From Mumia quercus (lineage in GTDB: Bacteria > Actinomycetota > Actinomycetes > Propionibacteriales > Nocardioidaceae), in assembly GCF_025506335.1 (NCBI RefSeq), contig NZ_JANZYO010000003.1, positions 310,001 through 374,000 on the forward strand: a stretch of 64,000 nucleotides of DNA, read 5' to 3'. The notes under the pieces were generated by a model. The model did no database searches. It worked only from the letters and a program-made list of their open reading frames with translations, and was not told the DNA's origin. How positions within the stretch are numbered: position 1 is the stretch's first letter; every line of letters starts with the position of its first letter. Made by a program: the position numbers and the translations under genes. Below are positions 53,365-61,748 of this stretch, in pieces.

Positions 53365-54410
53365 GCGGCACCCCGTACCCCAACTTCCACGCCCTCAACG
53401 TCTTCGACGCGCCGCCGGACCGTGCGGCGGACGTGCTGGCGGTGATCCGCCGCTCCTTCGGGGCCCGGCCCGCGCTCGACCCGCCGGGGACCGCGATGGC
53501 GGAGACCGTGGAGTCCGTCCGCGCCGCGCTGGAGGAAGCGGGTGGGCTGCTCGTCGAGCGCCGCGGCAAGCCCATCGGCGCGATGCTGTACGACATGTCG
53601 CGTCCCGGTCTGCTCGGCTTCCGGCGGGTGTCGGTCGACCCCGACCACCAGGACCGCGGCGTGGCGTCGGCGATGGTCGGTGTCGCCGAGGACACCGCCG
53701 AGGAGCGCGGGCTCGACGGCGTCTGGCTCGACGTCCGCGAAGAGCTGCCCGAGAACGTGACCTTCTGGACCCGGCGCCGCTACTTCCCCGTGCGTCGTGA
53801 CGGCACGACCATCGAGTTCGGCAAGACGCTGTGGCTCGCCCGCGAGCTCGTGACACCGGAGGACGCGCACCGCTTCGGCGCGCGCCTCGCGACGCTGCTG
53901 CGCCCGGGCGATGTGATCGTCATGTCCGGCGGGCTCGGCGCCGGCAAGACGACCCTGACCCAGGGGATCGGTGACGGGCTCGGCGTCCGTGGGCCGGTCA
54001 CCTCTCCGACGTTCGTCCTCGCCCGCACCCACCCCAACCTGGGTGACGGCCCTCCGCTGGTCCACGTCGACGCCTACCGCCTCGACGGTGCCGTCGAGCT
54101 CGACGACCTCGACCTCGACACCGCGACCGAGGACTCGGTCACCGTCGTCGAGTGGGGCGAAGGCATGGCAGAGGACCTGAGCGAATCGTGGCTGGAGGTG
54201 CGTCTGGAGCGCCGGACGGCCACGGTCCTCGACCCGCTCGGCGCCGAGTCGCCCGAGCGTGGCGACGCTGCCGACCACGACGTACGCCTCGTGACCGTGA
54301 AGCCGCACGGTGCCCGTTGGGCGCGGGTCCCGCTGCGTTCGACCCTCCTCGAGCCGGAGGCGATCACGCACTCGGTGCAGGCGCGCGGGCTCGGCGAGGC
54401 CACGGTCTGA
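53361..54410 (+). CDS. tsaE: GNAT acetyltransferase - TsaE fusion (t6A biosynthesis ATPase)
   Basis: 349 residues with two parts. Residues 1 to about 155: a GNAT-like domain, acetyl-CoA loop RRVSVDPDHQDRGVASAMVG, and FWTRRRYFPVRRDGTTIEF. Residues about 160-315: TsaE, with P-loop GGLGAGKT at 190-197, TSPTFVLARTHP, VHVDAYRLDG and TVVEWGEG. About 35 residues follow. TsaE is the ATPase that resets the TsaB-TsaD complex making threonylcarbamoyl-A37. Normal TsaE is about 150 residues, so the fusion doubles it. The frame is continuous with no stop between domains. GTG start overlaps the hydrolase gene; tsaB follows after 65 nt. Confidence 0.88.
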   Translation: MSGTPYPNFHALNVFDAPPDRAADVLAVIRRSFGARPALDPPGTAMAETVESVRAALEEAGGLLVERRGKPIGAMLYDMSRPGLLGFRRVSVDPDHQDRGVASAMVGVAEDTAEERGLDGVWLDVREELPENVTFWTRRRYFPVRRDGTTIEFGKTLWLARELVTPEDAHRFGARLATLLRPGDVIVMSGGLGAGKTTLTQGIGDGLGVRGPVTSPTFVLARTHPNLGDGPPLVHVDAYRLDGAVELDDLDLDTATEDSVTVVEWGEGMAEDLSESWLEVRLERRTATVLDPLGAESPERGDAADHDVRLVTVKPHGARWARVPLRSTLLEPEAITHSVQARGLGEATV

Positions 54411-54475
54411 GATCGGTGCGTCCTGTCGAGTGACACCCCTGTGAGACGCGCAGCCCAGGGCGTACCCTTGCCACG

Positions 54476-55132
54476 ATGCTGATCCTCGCCCTCGACACCG
54501 CCGCCCCGGCGACGTCCGTCGCGCTGCACGACGGTTCCGTCGTCCGCGCGAGCGTGTCGCGACCCGGTGCCATGAGCCACGGTGAGCTGCTGGCTCCGGC
54601 GATCGCCGAGGTGCTCGCGACCGCGGGCGTCGACCGCCAGGACGTCACCGACGTCGCCGTCGGTGTCGGCCCCGGTCCTTTCACCGGGCTCCGCGTGGGG
54701 GTCGTGACGGCGCGGACGCTCGCCGTCTCCCTCGGCGCGCGCCTGCACGGCGTGTGCTCGCTCGACGTGATCGCAGCGGACGCGGTCGCCGCCGGTGTGG
54801 TCGGTGAGGCCTTCACCGTGGCGACCGACGCGCGTCGCAAGGAGGTCTACTGGGCGGAGTACACGCCCACCGGCGAGCGCGTCGGTGACCCCGACGTCGT
54901 GCGCCCCGCCGACCTCGCGGCGCGACTGCCCTCCTCGATGCCCGTGATCGGGCGTGGCGCCGACCTCTACGCCGACCTCCTCCACCGTGCCGACGGCCCT
55001 CTCGACCCCGACGCGGCGGTCCTCGCGTCGATGATCGCCTCGGGCGCGGCGGTCGAGATCGGGACCGAGCCCCTCTACCTCCGGCGACCGGACGCCACCC
55101 CCGCCGCCGAGCGCAAGCGCGCCTCGGTGTGA
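54476..55132 (+). CDS. tsaB: tRNA threonylcarbamoyladenosine biosynthesis protein TsaB
   Basis: 218 residues, inactive ASKHA-fold scaffold that binds TsaD and TsaE. MLILALDTAAPATSVALHDG begins the protein; DVAVGVGPGPFTGLRVGVVT is the diagnostic loop; DARRKEVYWAEYTPTGERVG follows. GTGA overlap with rimI. Confidence 0.95.
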   Translation: MLILALDTAAPATSVALHDGSVVRASVSRPGAMSHGELLAPAIAEVLATAGVDRQDVTDVAVGVGPGPFTGLRVGVVTARTLAVSLGARLHGVCSLDVIAADAVAAGVVGEAFTVATDARRKEVYWAEYTPTGERVGDPDVVRPADLAARLPSSMPVIGRGADLYADLLHRADGPLDPDAAVLASMIASGAAVEIGTEPLYLRRPDATPAAERKRASV

Positions 55133-55578
55133 TCCGTCCAGGCGCTCCGGGTGACGTCGAGGCGCTGGCGTCGCTCGAGCAGGAGGCCTTCGGCGCCGAC
55201 GCCTGGTCGCGCGCGCAGGTCACCGAAGAGGTCGCCGGGCAGACCCGCCACGTCGTCGTGGCGGAGGACGAGGGGCGCGTCGTCGGGTACGCCAGCCTCA
55301 TGGTCGCGGGGGACACGGCGGACGTGGCACGGATCGCGGTCGCGCCACGGACGCGCAGACGGGGAGTCGGGCGGCGGCTGCTGGCCGCGCTGCTCGACGA
55401 GTCCGCTCGACGGGGCGCAGAGCGGGTGCTGCTCGAGGTCGCGGCGGACAACGCGGCGGCCTTGGGGCTGTACGAAGCGGGAGGCTTCGTCGCGATCGCG
55501 ACGCGGCCGCACTACTACCGGTCGGGCGCGGATGCCGTGGTGATGCAGCGTGCCGTGCAGACCCGGAGGGACGGCTGA
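55129..55578 (+). CDS. rimI: Ribosomal-protein-S18-alanine N-acetyltransferase RimI
   Basis: 149 residues, single GNAT domain. LASLEQEAFGADAWSRAQVT near the start, acetyl-CoA loop RTRRRGVGRRLLAALLDES (about 64-82), VAADNAAALGLYEAGGFVAI, and the C-terminal HYYRSGADAVVMQR. Position directly after tsaB is the normal one. GTG start overlaps tsaB by 4 nt and the stop overlaps the next gene by one base. Confidence 0.93.
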   Translation: MIRPGAPGDVEALASLEQEAFGADAWSRAQVTEEVAGQTRHVVVAEDEGRVVGYASLMVAGDTADVARIAVAPRTRRRGVGRRLLAALLDESARRGAERVLLEVAADNAAALGLYEAGGFVAIATRPHYYRSGADAVVMQRAVQTRRDG

Positions 55579-55961
55579 TGTACCGGGTGGGATCGGGTAC
55601 GCCGTGGGAGGACAAGTACGGCTACGCGCGCGCGGTCGCGTACGGGCCCCATGTGGCGGTCGCGGGCACGACGGCCACCGTCAACGGGACCGTGATCGGC
55701 GTCGGTGACCCGTACGTGCAGACCATGGTCGCCTTCGGGATCGCGATGGACGCGCTGCGACGCTGCGGGCTCGACTCCCAGCACGTCGTGCGCACCCGCA
55801 TGTACGTCGTCGACATCACCGATGCCGACGAGGTGGGGCGCGCGCACCGCGAGCTGTTCGGCGCCACCCCTCCGGCGGCGTCCATGCTGGAGGTCAACCG
55901 GCTCATGCACCCCGACCACCTCGTCGAGGTCGAGATCGACGCGTACGCCGAGGGGGGCTGA
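55578..55961 (+). CDS. Rid (YjgF/YER057c) family protein lacking the deaminase arginine
   Basis: 127 residues, trimeric chorismate-mutase-like fold expected. YARAVAYGPHVAVAGTTATV and VRTRMYVVDITDADEVGRAH fit the family. In archetypal RidA, Arg105 sits in the string P-A-R-S; here it is PPAASMLEV, with Ala in place of Arg, so the 2-iminobutanoate deaminase activity is unlikely and the protein belongs to another Rid subgroup of unknown role. ATG shares a base with the rimI stop, so it is part of the tsaE-tsaB-rimI unit. Confidence 0.88.
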   Translation: MYRVGSGTPWEDKYGYARAVAYGPHVAVAGTTATVNGTVIGVGDPYVQTMVAFGIAMDALRRCGLDSQHVVRTRMYVVDITDADEVGRAHRELFGATPPAASMLEVNRLMHPDHLVEVEIDAYAEGG

Positions 55962-56010
55962 CGCAGGGCGGGCCGAACCTACGCCACCGTAGGGTCGGTA
56001 GGGTTGGCGG

Positions 56011-56772
56011 ATGCGAGACCTGACGTACCCGCCGATCATCCTGACGGCCAAGACCCTCTTCCGCCTCCGTGGGTGGAAGATCCAGATCACGGGCTCCGAG
56101 CACATCCCTCGGGAGGGCGGCGCCGTGCTGGCGTCGAACCACATCGGCTTCGCCGACTTCGTCCTCACCGGGTTCCCCGCTGAGCGGCAGGGCCGGCTCG
56201 TACGGTTCATGGCCAAGAAGGAAGCCTTCGACCACGGCGTCGGCGGCCCGGTCCTGCGGTCGATGCACCACATCCCGGTCGACCGGTCAGCCGGTGCCGA
56301 TTCGTTGGACGCCGCCGTCGACTACTGCCGCCGCGGCGAGGTGGTCGGCATCTTCCCGGAGGCGACGATCAGCCGGTCCTTCGAGATCAAAGAGGTCAAG
56401 ACGGGCGCGCCGCGCATCGCTGCTCAGGCGGGTGTGCCGCTCGTCCCCGTCGTCCTGTTCGGCACCCAGCGGATCCTGACCAAGGGTCAGAAGTTCTCGC
56501 TGCCGAGGGGACTGCCGATCCAGATCCGTGTCGGCGAGCCGCTGCACCCGACCGGCGACGACCCGGCCGCCGAGACCGCGCAGCTGCGCTCCGCCCTCCA
56601 GGCGCTGCTCGAGGAGGCGATCGCCGCCTACCCCGACCCGCTCGAGGGTCAGTGGTGGGCTCCGGCACGCTTCGGTGGCACCGCCCCGACCCTGGAGGAG
56701 GCAGAGCGCCTCGACGTCGAGGAGAAGGCCGCCCGCGCCGCACGCAAGGCCGCGAAGGCCGACGGCGCCTGA
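56011..56772 (+). CDS. Lysophospholipid acyltransferase family protein (PlsC-like)
   Basis: 253 residues. The acyltransferase motif is ASNHIGFADFVLTG (N-H-x4-D, about 46-59), the second block FMAKKEAFDHGVGGPVLRSM, and the third FPEATISRSFEIKEVKTGAP. Most members put the second acyl chain on lysophosphatidic acid; several paralogues exist in actinobacteria, so the exact acceptor is open. The C-terminus is an Ala/Lys/Arg-rich helix. Single gene, converging on the aldo/keto reductase. Confidence 0.85.
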   Translation: MRDLTYPPIILTAKTLFRLRGWKIQITGSEHIPREGGAVLASNHIGFADFVLTGFPAERQGRLVRFMAKKEAFDHGVGGPVLRSMHHIPVDRSAGADSLDAAVDYCRRGEVVGIFPEATISRSFEIKEVKTGAPRIAAQAGVPLVPVVLFGTQRILTKGQKFSLPRGLPIQIRVGEPLHPTGDDPAAETAQLRSALQALLEEAIAAYPDPLEGQWWAPARFGGTAPTLEEAERLDVEEKAARAARKAAKADGA

Positions 56773-56782
56773 CGAGGCGGGG

Positions 56783-57760
56783 TCAGCGACGGGGCGCGAA
56801 CGTCGTGTACGACCAGCGGGCCGTGGGGCGGATCGCGTCCAGCGCTGCGAGGTCCTCGGCGGTCGGTTCCCACTGCGCCGCCTCGACGTTCGCGTGGACC
56901 TGCTCGGCGCGCGTGGCTCCGGCGATCACGCTCGCGACCGCCGGCTGCGCGGCGAGACCACCGATCGCGACGTCGAGCATCGTGCGGCCGCGCTCGCGGG
57001 CGTACGACTCCAGCGCCTCGATCTGGTCCCAGTCCGCGCCCTCCAGCCGTGCCGCCTGGCTGCTCTCGGCCAGCCGCGTGCCCTCGGGTGCCTCCTCGCC
57101 GCGCGAGTACTTGCCGGTGAGCAGGCCGTACGCGAGCGGGAAGTACGGCAGGAGCCCGATGCCGAGCGCCTCGCACGCCGGCACGAGCTCGGCCTCGGCG
57201 GAGCGGTTGTAGAGCGAGTACTCGTTCTGCGCGGACACGAACGGCGTCAGGTGGGACGTCCGTGCCGTCCAGTCGGCGTCGACGAGCTCCCAGGCCGTGA
57301 AGTTGGAGCAGCCGACGTAGCGGACCTTGCCCTCGCGGACGAAGTCGTCCATCACGCTCAGCGTCTCCTCGATCGGGGTGACGCGGTCGGGCGTGTGCAG
57401 CTGGTAGAGGTCGACGTAGTCGGTGCCGAGGCGGTTCAGGCTCGCCTCGAGGGCTCGGCGCAGGTACCGCCGGGAGGCCCGCGCTCCCCAGTCAGGGCCG
57501 TTCATCCCGCCCATGTCCATGCCGGCCTTGGTGGCGAGCACCACGTCACCACGACGCGCCCCCAGCGCCCGCCCGAGCAGCACCTCGCTGGCGCCCCGCC
57601 CGTACGTGTCCGCGGTGTCGAAGAACGTGACCCCTGCATCGAGCGCGGCGTGCACGACCTCCTTCGTACGGTCCTCGTCGATGCGCGTCCCGAAGGCGTT
57701 GCACCCGATCCCGACCACCGACACCTGCAGGCCGCTGCGGCCCAGCGCACGCGTACGCAT
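56783..57760 (-). CDS. Aldo/keto reductase
   Basis: 325 residues, TIM-barrel NADPH reductase. Catalytic set: Asp and Tyr in FFDTADTYGRGASEVLLG, Lys in VVLATKAGMDM, His in VDLYQLHTPD. NADP-binding end SVIAGATRAEQVHANVEAAQ. The closest style is the YghZ/Kv-beta-like or AKR11 groups. Met at 57760 gives the standard [17 protein letters not shown] start and overlaps the preceding DinB-like gene by one base (TGATG), so they form an operon. Substrate unknown. Confidence 0.88.
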   Translation of the reverse strand: MRTRALGRSGLQVSVVGIGCNAFGTRIDEDRTKEVVHAALDAGVTFFDTADTYGRGASEVLLGRALGARRGDVVLATKAGMDMGGMNGPDWGARASRRYLRRALEASLNRLGTDYVDLYQLHTPDRVTPIEETLSVMDDFVREGKVRYVGCSNFTAWELVDADWTARTSHLTPFVSAQNEYSLYNRSAEAELVPACEALGIGLLPYFPLAYGLLTGKYSRGEEAPEGTRLAESSQAARLEGADWDQIEALESYARERGRTMLDVAIGGLAAQPAVASVIAGATRAEQVHANVEAAQWEPTAEDLAALDAIRPTARWSYTTFAPRR

Positions 57761-58260
57761 CAGTCGCCCACCTGTCCGTCGGCGAGCTCCCGGAGCACAT
57801 CGAGGTGCCCGTTGTGGCGCGCGGTCTCCTCGACGAGGTGCGCGACGACCCACCGGACGTTCGGGTGGAAGTCGCGCCGGGGCTTGGCCGCCGGGGCGTC
57901 GAGGTCGAGATCGGCGAGGACCGCGTCGCACGCCGCGATCTGCTGGCGGTAGCCCGTCAGGACCTCGTCGAGGGTCATCTGCTGGGCGACCTCGAACTCG
58001 CCGTCGGGGTGCTCCTGCGACCACGGGGCGTGGTCCTCCCCGCCGGCGAGGACGACCTCCACCCAGTAGTGCTCGTTCCAGCGCAGGTGGTTGACCACGC
58101 TCGCCACCGACATGAGCGGGGAGGTGGCGAGGGGGGTGGCGTGCGCCAGGTCGTCGGGGAGACCCTCGGCCTTCGCCAGCGCGGTCTCGCGGACGTAGCG
58201 CAGCAGGGCGAGGGCCGTGGTGCGTTCGTCAGGTGCGGTGGGGACGTCGGTGCGGCTCAT
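57760..58260 (-). CDS. DinB/DUF664-family protein
   Basis: 166 residues, four-helix bundle of the DinB/YfiT superfamily. Metal-ligand His candidates are in [15 protein letters not shown] and [20 protein letters not shown], placed as in DUF664 proteins that use mycothiol or other thiols as co-substrate in actinobacteria. That function is inference from the superfamily. The Met at 58260 is chosen because the longer frame runs into the tsaD start region on the other strand. First gene of the pair with the aldo/keto reductase; divergent from tsaD by 25 nt. Confidence 0.85.
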   Translation of the reverse strand: MSRTDVPTAPDERTTALALLRYVRETALAKAEGLPDDLAHATPLATSPLMSVASVVNHLRWNEHYWVEVVLAGGEDHAPWSQEHPDGEFEVAQQMTLDEVLTGYRQQIAACDAVLADLDLDAPAAKPRRDFHPNVRWVVAHLVEETARHNGHLDVLRELADGQVGD

Positions 58261-58285
58261 GGGACCACCCTGGCACCATGGGGGA

Positions 58286-59350
58286 GTGAGCACTGCTGCG
58301 CCCCACGCCGACGGCCCCCTGGTCCTGGGGATCGAGTCGTCCTGCGACGAGACCGGCGTCGGGATCGTCCGTGGGACCGAGCTGCTGGCCAACGCGGTGG
58401 CGTCCAGCGTCGAGGAGCATGTCCGCTTCGGTGGTGTCGTCCCCGAGGTCGCGAGCCGTGCCCACCTCGAGGCGTTCGTCCCGATGCTCGAGAAGGCGCA
58501 GGCCGATGCCGGGGTCTCGGTCGCCGACGTCGACGCCATCGCCGTCACGAGCGGTCCCGGCCTCACGGGGGCGCTGCTGGTCGGCATCGCTGCCGCCAAG
58601 GCGCTGGCGATCGCGTACGACAAGCCGCTGTACGGCATCAACCACCTTGTGGCGCACGTCTGCGTCGACCGCCTGGAGCACGGCGAGCTGCCGGAGCCGA
58701 CGGCCGCGCTGCTGGTCTCCGGGGGTCACACCAACCTTCTGCTGGTCGATGACATCACGAGCTCGGTGCGGATGCTCGGCGAGACCATCGACGACGCGGC
58801 GGGGGAGGCCTTCGACAAGGTCGCCCGGCTGCTCGGCCTTCCGTACCCCGGCGGCCCTCAGATCGACAAGGCCGCACGCGAGGGCGACCCGACCGCCATC
58901 GCCTTCCCGCGCGGCCTGACCGCGGCACGCGACATGGAGAAGCACCGGTACGACTTCTCGTTCTCCGGCCTCAAGAGCGCGGTGGCACGTCACGTGGAGC
59001 ACGAGGAGCGGATGGGGCGGGAGATCTCCGTTCCCGACGTGGCGGCGTCGTTCCAGGACGCGGTGTGCGACGTGCTGTCGGCCAAGACGGTCCGCGCGTG
59101 CCTCGACCACGGCGCGAAGCACCTCGTCCTCGGAGGCGGCGTCGCGGCCAACCAGCGCCTGCGGCACTACGTGCTCGAGCGGGCGGGCGAGGCAGGCATC
59201 GACGTCCGCATCCCACCGCCGGTGCTGTGCACGGACAACGGCGCGATGGTCGCCGCGCTGGGCTCGGCGCTGGTCGCGAAGGGTGTCGCCCCGAGCTCGC
59301 TCGACCTCCCGGCGGACTCGTCGATGCCGGTGACCCAGATCGTCGCCTGA
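58286..59350 (+). CDS. tsaD: tRNA N6-adenosine threonylcarbamoyltransferase TsaD
   Basis: 354 residues; transfers the threonylcarbamoyl group to A37 of ANN-decoding tRNAs. [14 protein letters not shown] (about 15-28), metal ligands H120 and H124 in [43 protein letters not shown] and [13 protein letters not shown] are all present. GTG 58286 is the start that gives the usual length. It is separated from tsaE-tsaB-rimI by four accessory genes. Confidence 0.97.
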   Translation: MSTAAPHADGPLVLGIESSCDETGVGIVRGTELLANAVASSVEEHVRFGGVVPEVASRAHLEAFVPMLEKAQADAGVSVADVDAIAVTSGPGLTGALLVGIAAAKALAIAYDKPLYGINHLVAHVCVDRLEHGELPEPTAALLVSGGHTNLLLVDDITSSVRMLGETIDDAAGEAFDKVARLLGLPYPGGPQIDKAAREGDPTAIAFPRGLTAARDMEKHRYDFSFSGLKSAVARHVEHEERMGREISVPDVAASFQDAVCDVLSAKTVRACLDHGAKHLVLGGGVAANQRLRHYVLERAGEAGIDVRIPPPVLCTDNGAMVAALGSALVAKGVAPSSLDLPADSSMPVTQIVA

Positions 59351-59351
59351 G

Positions 59352-59367
59352 GACCCCGCTGGGGGTC
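59352..59367 (+). terminator. Short stem-loop after tsaD
   Basis: GACCCC (59352-59357), loop GCTG, GGGGTC (59362-59367), two nucleotides after the tsaD stop, followed by ATT. Confidence 0.45.
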
Positions 59368-59408
59368 ATTGCCCCTTCAACCAGGGAAAACAGAAATTGT
59401 CTCCCCCC

Positions 59409-59437
59409 TTGCAACCCCTGGTTACCACGGCTACGTT
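59409..59437 (+). promoter_or_regulatory. Probable promoter of the secreted repeat protein gene
   Basis: TTGCAA (59409-59414), 17-nt spacer, TACGTT (59432-59437), in the least GC-rich stretch nearby. An inverted repeat ACGGCT/AGCCGT (59427-59447) overlaps the -10 and could be an operator. Confidence 0.5.
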
Positions 59438-59515
59438 ACTGAGCCGTAACGCTGGTTCGCCTGCGTTGGACACGGGCTCCTGGAGGGGGAGCCCGGTGAG
59501 ATCTGGAGGGGATCG

Positions 59516-61678
59516 ATGTCCATTTCCCGTCGCACAGCCGTGCGCAGACCACTATCAATCGTCGCTTCAGGGGCACTCGTCGCCGGTATGGCCGCGACCG
59601 TGACGACCCTGGGAGCGGGGGCCGCCCAGGCCGCCGACCTCAACCGCGACTTCACCTACACCTGCAACGTCGTGGCCGCCGGACTCCCGCTCGGCGATCA
59701 CCAGGTCGGGGTCAACGCCCGCGTCACCGTCCCCGACCAGGTGACCCCTGGCGAGGTCATCCCGACCCGCAAGACGCAGATCACCCTGACCCTGCCGGAG
59801 ACGTTGCGCAACGCGACGTACGTCCTGCTCGGCGCACGTTCGGCGAGCGGCTACTCGAACGACGCGAGCATCTCCGTCACCGCCGAAGGGGTCCCGGACA
59901 CCTTCACCTACCCGATCGCCAACCTGGCGGCCGACTGGTCGCCGGTGCCGCCCGACAGCACCACCCCCTGGCGCATCCCCACCGAGGGTGACGTGCCGCC
60001 CATCACCGTCCCGAGCACGGACGACTACCCCGACCTCACGCTGCCGACCGACGCCGTCATCCACATGCCGGCGTCGTTCAACGTCATCGCGTCGCTCCGC
60101 AACGCTGCGGGCGACCTGGTCGGCGGCGAGGGTGCGGTCACGATGGCCTGCACGCTCAACGGCACCGACGACGTCTTCGGTGCGATCCCGATCGTCGCGC
60201 CGGACCCGGTCAACACGCCGCCGACGGCCGGCGACGTCTCGGCCGAGACGGCGTACGGCACCCCGGTCGACGTCACGCTCGAGGGCGCGGATGCCGACGG
60301 TGACGAGCTCACGTACACGTACGGCCAGCCGGCGAACGGCACGGTCACCGGCACGGGCGCGAACGTCACGTACACGCCCAACGACGGTTTCTCCGGCACC
60401 GACACCTTCACCTACACGGTGTCCGACGGCGAGGCCGAGGCCACCGGCACGGTGACCGTCGCGGTCGGCGAGGCGCCCAACCAGGCGCCCACGGCCAACG
60501 ACGGCACCGCCGCCGCCGAGAGCGGGGAGCCGGTCGACATCACCCTGACGGCGTCCGACCCCGACGGTGACGACCTGACCTACACCTACACCCAGCCGGA
60601 GAACGGCACGGTGACCGGTGAGGGCCCGAACGTGACCTACACCTCGGACGAGGGCTTCTCCGGCACCGACACGTTCACCTTCACCGTGGACGACGGCAAC
60701 GGTGGCACCGACACGGCCACGATCACCGTGACGGTCACCGACACGCCTCCGCCGAACACGCCGCCCACCGCGGGCAACGTGACGGCCACGACCGACGCCG
60801 GCTCGCCCGTCGACATCACCCTCGAGGGGGCCGACGCGGACGGTGACGACCTCACCTACACCTACGGCACGCCGGCCAACGGCACCGTGACCGGTGAGGG
60901 CGCCAACGTCACGTACACGCCGAACGAGGGCTTCTCCGGCACCGACACGTTCACCTACACCGTGGACGACGGGAACGGCGGCACCGCCACCGGCACCGTC
61001 ACGGTGACGGTCAACCCCGGCGAGGAGCCCAACACGCCGCCCACCGCGGGCGACGTGGCGGTGACGACCGACCAGGGTGAGGCCGTCGAGGTCGAGCTCG
61101 CGGGTGCCGACGCCGACGGTGACGAGCTCACCTACACCTACACGCAGCCCGAGAACGGCACGGTCAGCGGCTCCGGGGCCACCGTGACCTACACGCCGGA
61201 CGAGGGCTTCTCCGGGACCGACACCTTCGACTACACCGTCTCCGACGGTCAGGCCGAGGCGACGGGCACGGTGACGATCACGGTGAACGAGGACACGCCG
61301 CCGCCGAACACGCCGCCCACCGCGGGTGACGTGACGGCGACGACCGACCAGGGCAAGGCCGTGCAGATCGCGCTCAAGGGCGCCGACGCTGACGGTGACA
61401 CCCTCGAGTACTCGTACGGCACGCCGGCGAACGGCACCGTGACCGGGTCCGGCGCGAACGTGACGTACACGCCGAACACCGGGTTCTCCGGGACCGACAC
61501 CTTCACCTACACCGTCTCCGACGGTCAGGACGAGGCGACGGGCACGGTGACCGTGACGGTCAAGAAGGCGTCGGAGCCGCCGGCCGACAAGTGCGGTCCG
61601 ATGCCGAACCCGCTGCGCGAGCCGATCAAGTGGCTCAAGTGGCTGGCGTGCAAGCTGCTGCTCCACTTCAAGGGCTGA
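59516..61678 (+). CDS. Secreted protein with five tandem Ig/cadherin-like repeats
   Basis: 720 residues. Sec signal peptide of about 40 residues (RRTAVRRPLSIVASGALVAG..., cut near AQA-ADL). Residues about 41-225 form one beta-rich domain beginning FTYTCNVVAAGLPLGDHQVG, similar in style to N-terminal domains of other actinobacterial exported proteins. Then five repeats of 89-92 residues (starts near 233, 322, 414, 506, 598), each NTPPTAGDV...ADADGDELTYTY...NGTVTG...GFSGTDTFTYTVSDG, an acidic bacterial Ig/cadherin-like fold likely to bind calcium. The tail after 682 has two Cys and ends in the basic amphipathic PIKWLKWLACKLLLHFKG. There is no LPXTG. Adhesion or surface structure is inferred. 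CTGGAGGGGATCG precedes the ATG. Confidence 0.88.
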   Translation: MSISRRTAVRRPLSIVASGALVAGMAATVTTLGAGAAQAADLNRDFTYTCNVVAAGLPLGDHQVGVNARVTVPDQVTPGEVIPTRKTQITLTLPETLRNATYVLLGARSASGYSNDASISVTAEGVPDTFTYPIANLAADWSPVPPDSTTPWRIPTEGDVPPITVPSTDDYPDLTLPTDAVIHMPASFNVIASLRNAAGDLVGGEGAVTMACTLNGTDDVFGAIPIVAPDPVNTPPTAGDVSAETAYGTPVDVTLEGADADGDELTYTYGQPANGTVTGTGANVTYTPNDGFSGTDTFTYTVSDGEAEATGTVTVAVGEAPNQAPTANDGTAAAESGEPVDITLTASDPDGDDLTYTYTQPENGTVTGEGPNVTYTSDEGFSGTDTFTFTVDDGNGGTDTATITVTVTDTPPPNTPPTAGNVTATTDAGSPVDITLEGADADGDDLTYTYGTPANGTVTGEGANVTYTPNEGFSGTDTFTYTVDDGNGGTATGTVTVTVNPGEEPNTPPTAGDVAVTTDQGEAVEVELAGADADGDELTYTYTQPENGTVSGSGATVTYTPDEGFSGTDTFDYTVSDGQAEATGTVTITVNEDTPPPNTPPTAGDVTATTDQGKAVQIALKGADADGDTLEYSYGTPANGTVTGSGANVTYTPNTGFSGTDTFTYTVSDGQDEATGTVTVTVKKASEPPADKCGPMPNPLREPIKWLKWLACKLLLHFKG
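60212..61563 (+). repeat. Five in-frame tandem repeats (about 267-276 bp each)
   Basis: Unit starts at 60212, 60479, 60755, 61031 and 61307, following the Asn-x-x-Pro-Pro/Ala-Pro-Thr motif. Units 3, 4 and 5 are the most alike at DNA level, including stretches such as GGCTTCTCCGGCACCGACAC. Copy number may vary by recombination. Confidence 0.88.
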
Positions 61679-61706
61679 CAGCCGCACGCTGACAGCTCGA
61701 TGACCG

Positions 61707-61744
61707 CCGGTGGCGGGGCGCCGTGAGGGGCGCCCCGCCACTGG
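61707..61744. terminator. Bidirectional terminator between convergent genes
   Basis: GTGGCGGGGCGCC (61710-61722), loop GTGAGG, GGCGCCCCGCCAC (61729-61741): perfect 13 bp, extended to 16 with one wobble. It serves the secreted-protein gene and, from the other side, the methyltransferase gene. Confidence 0.8.
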
Positions 61745-61748
61745 TGCG

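Noticed and set aside
60212-61563. CRISPR-like or satellite repeat
   Set aside because: Repeats are 267-276 bp, contiguous without spacers, and keep one protein frame; they are domain repeats.
59567-61741. 724-codon antisense frame over the repeat protein gene
   Set aside because: Repetitive Val/Gly/Arg/His shadow of the repeats; the sense frame has a signal peptide, a ribosome-binding site and a promoter.
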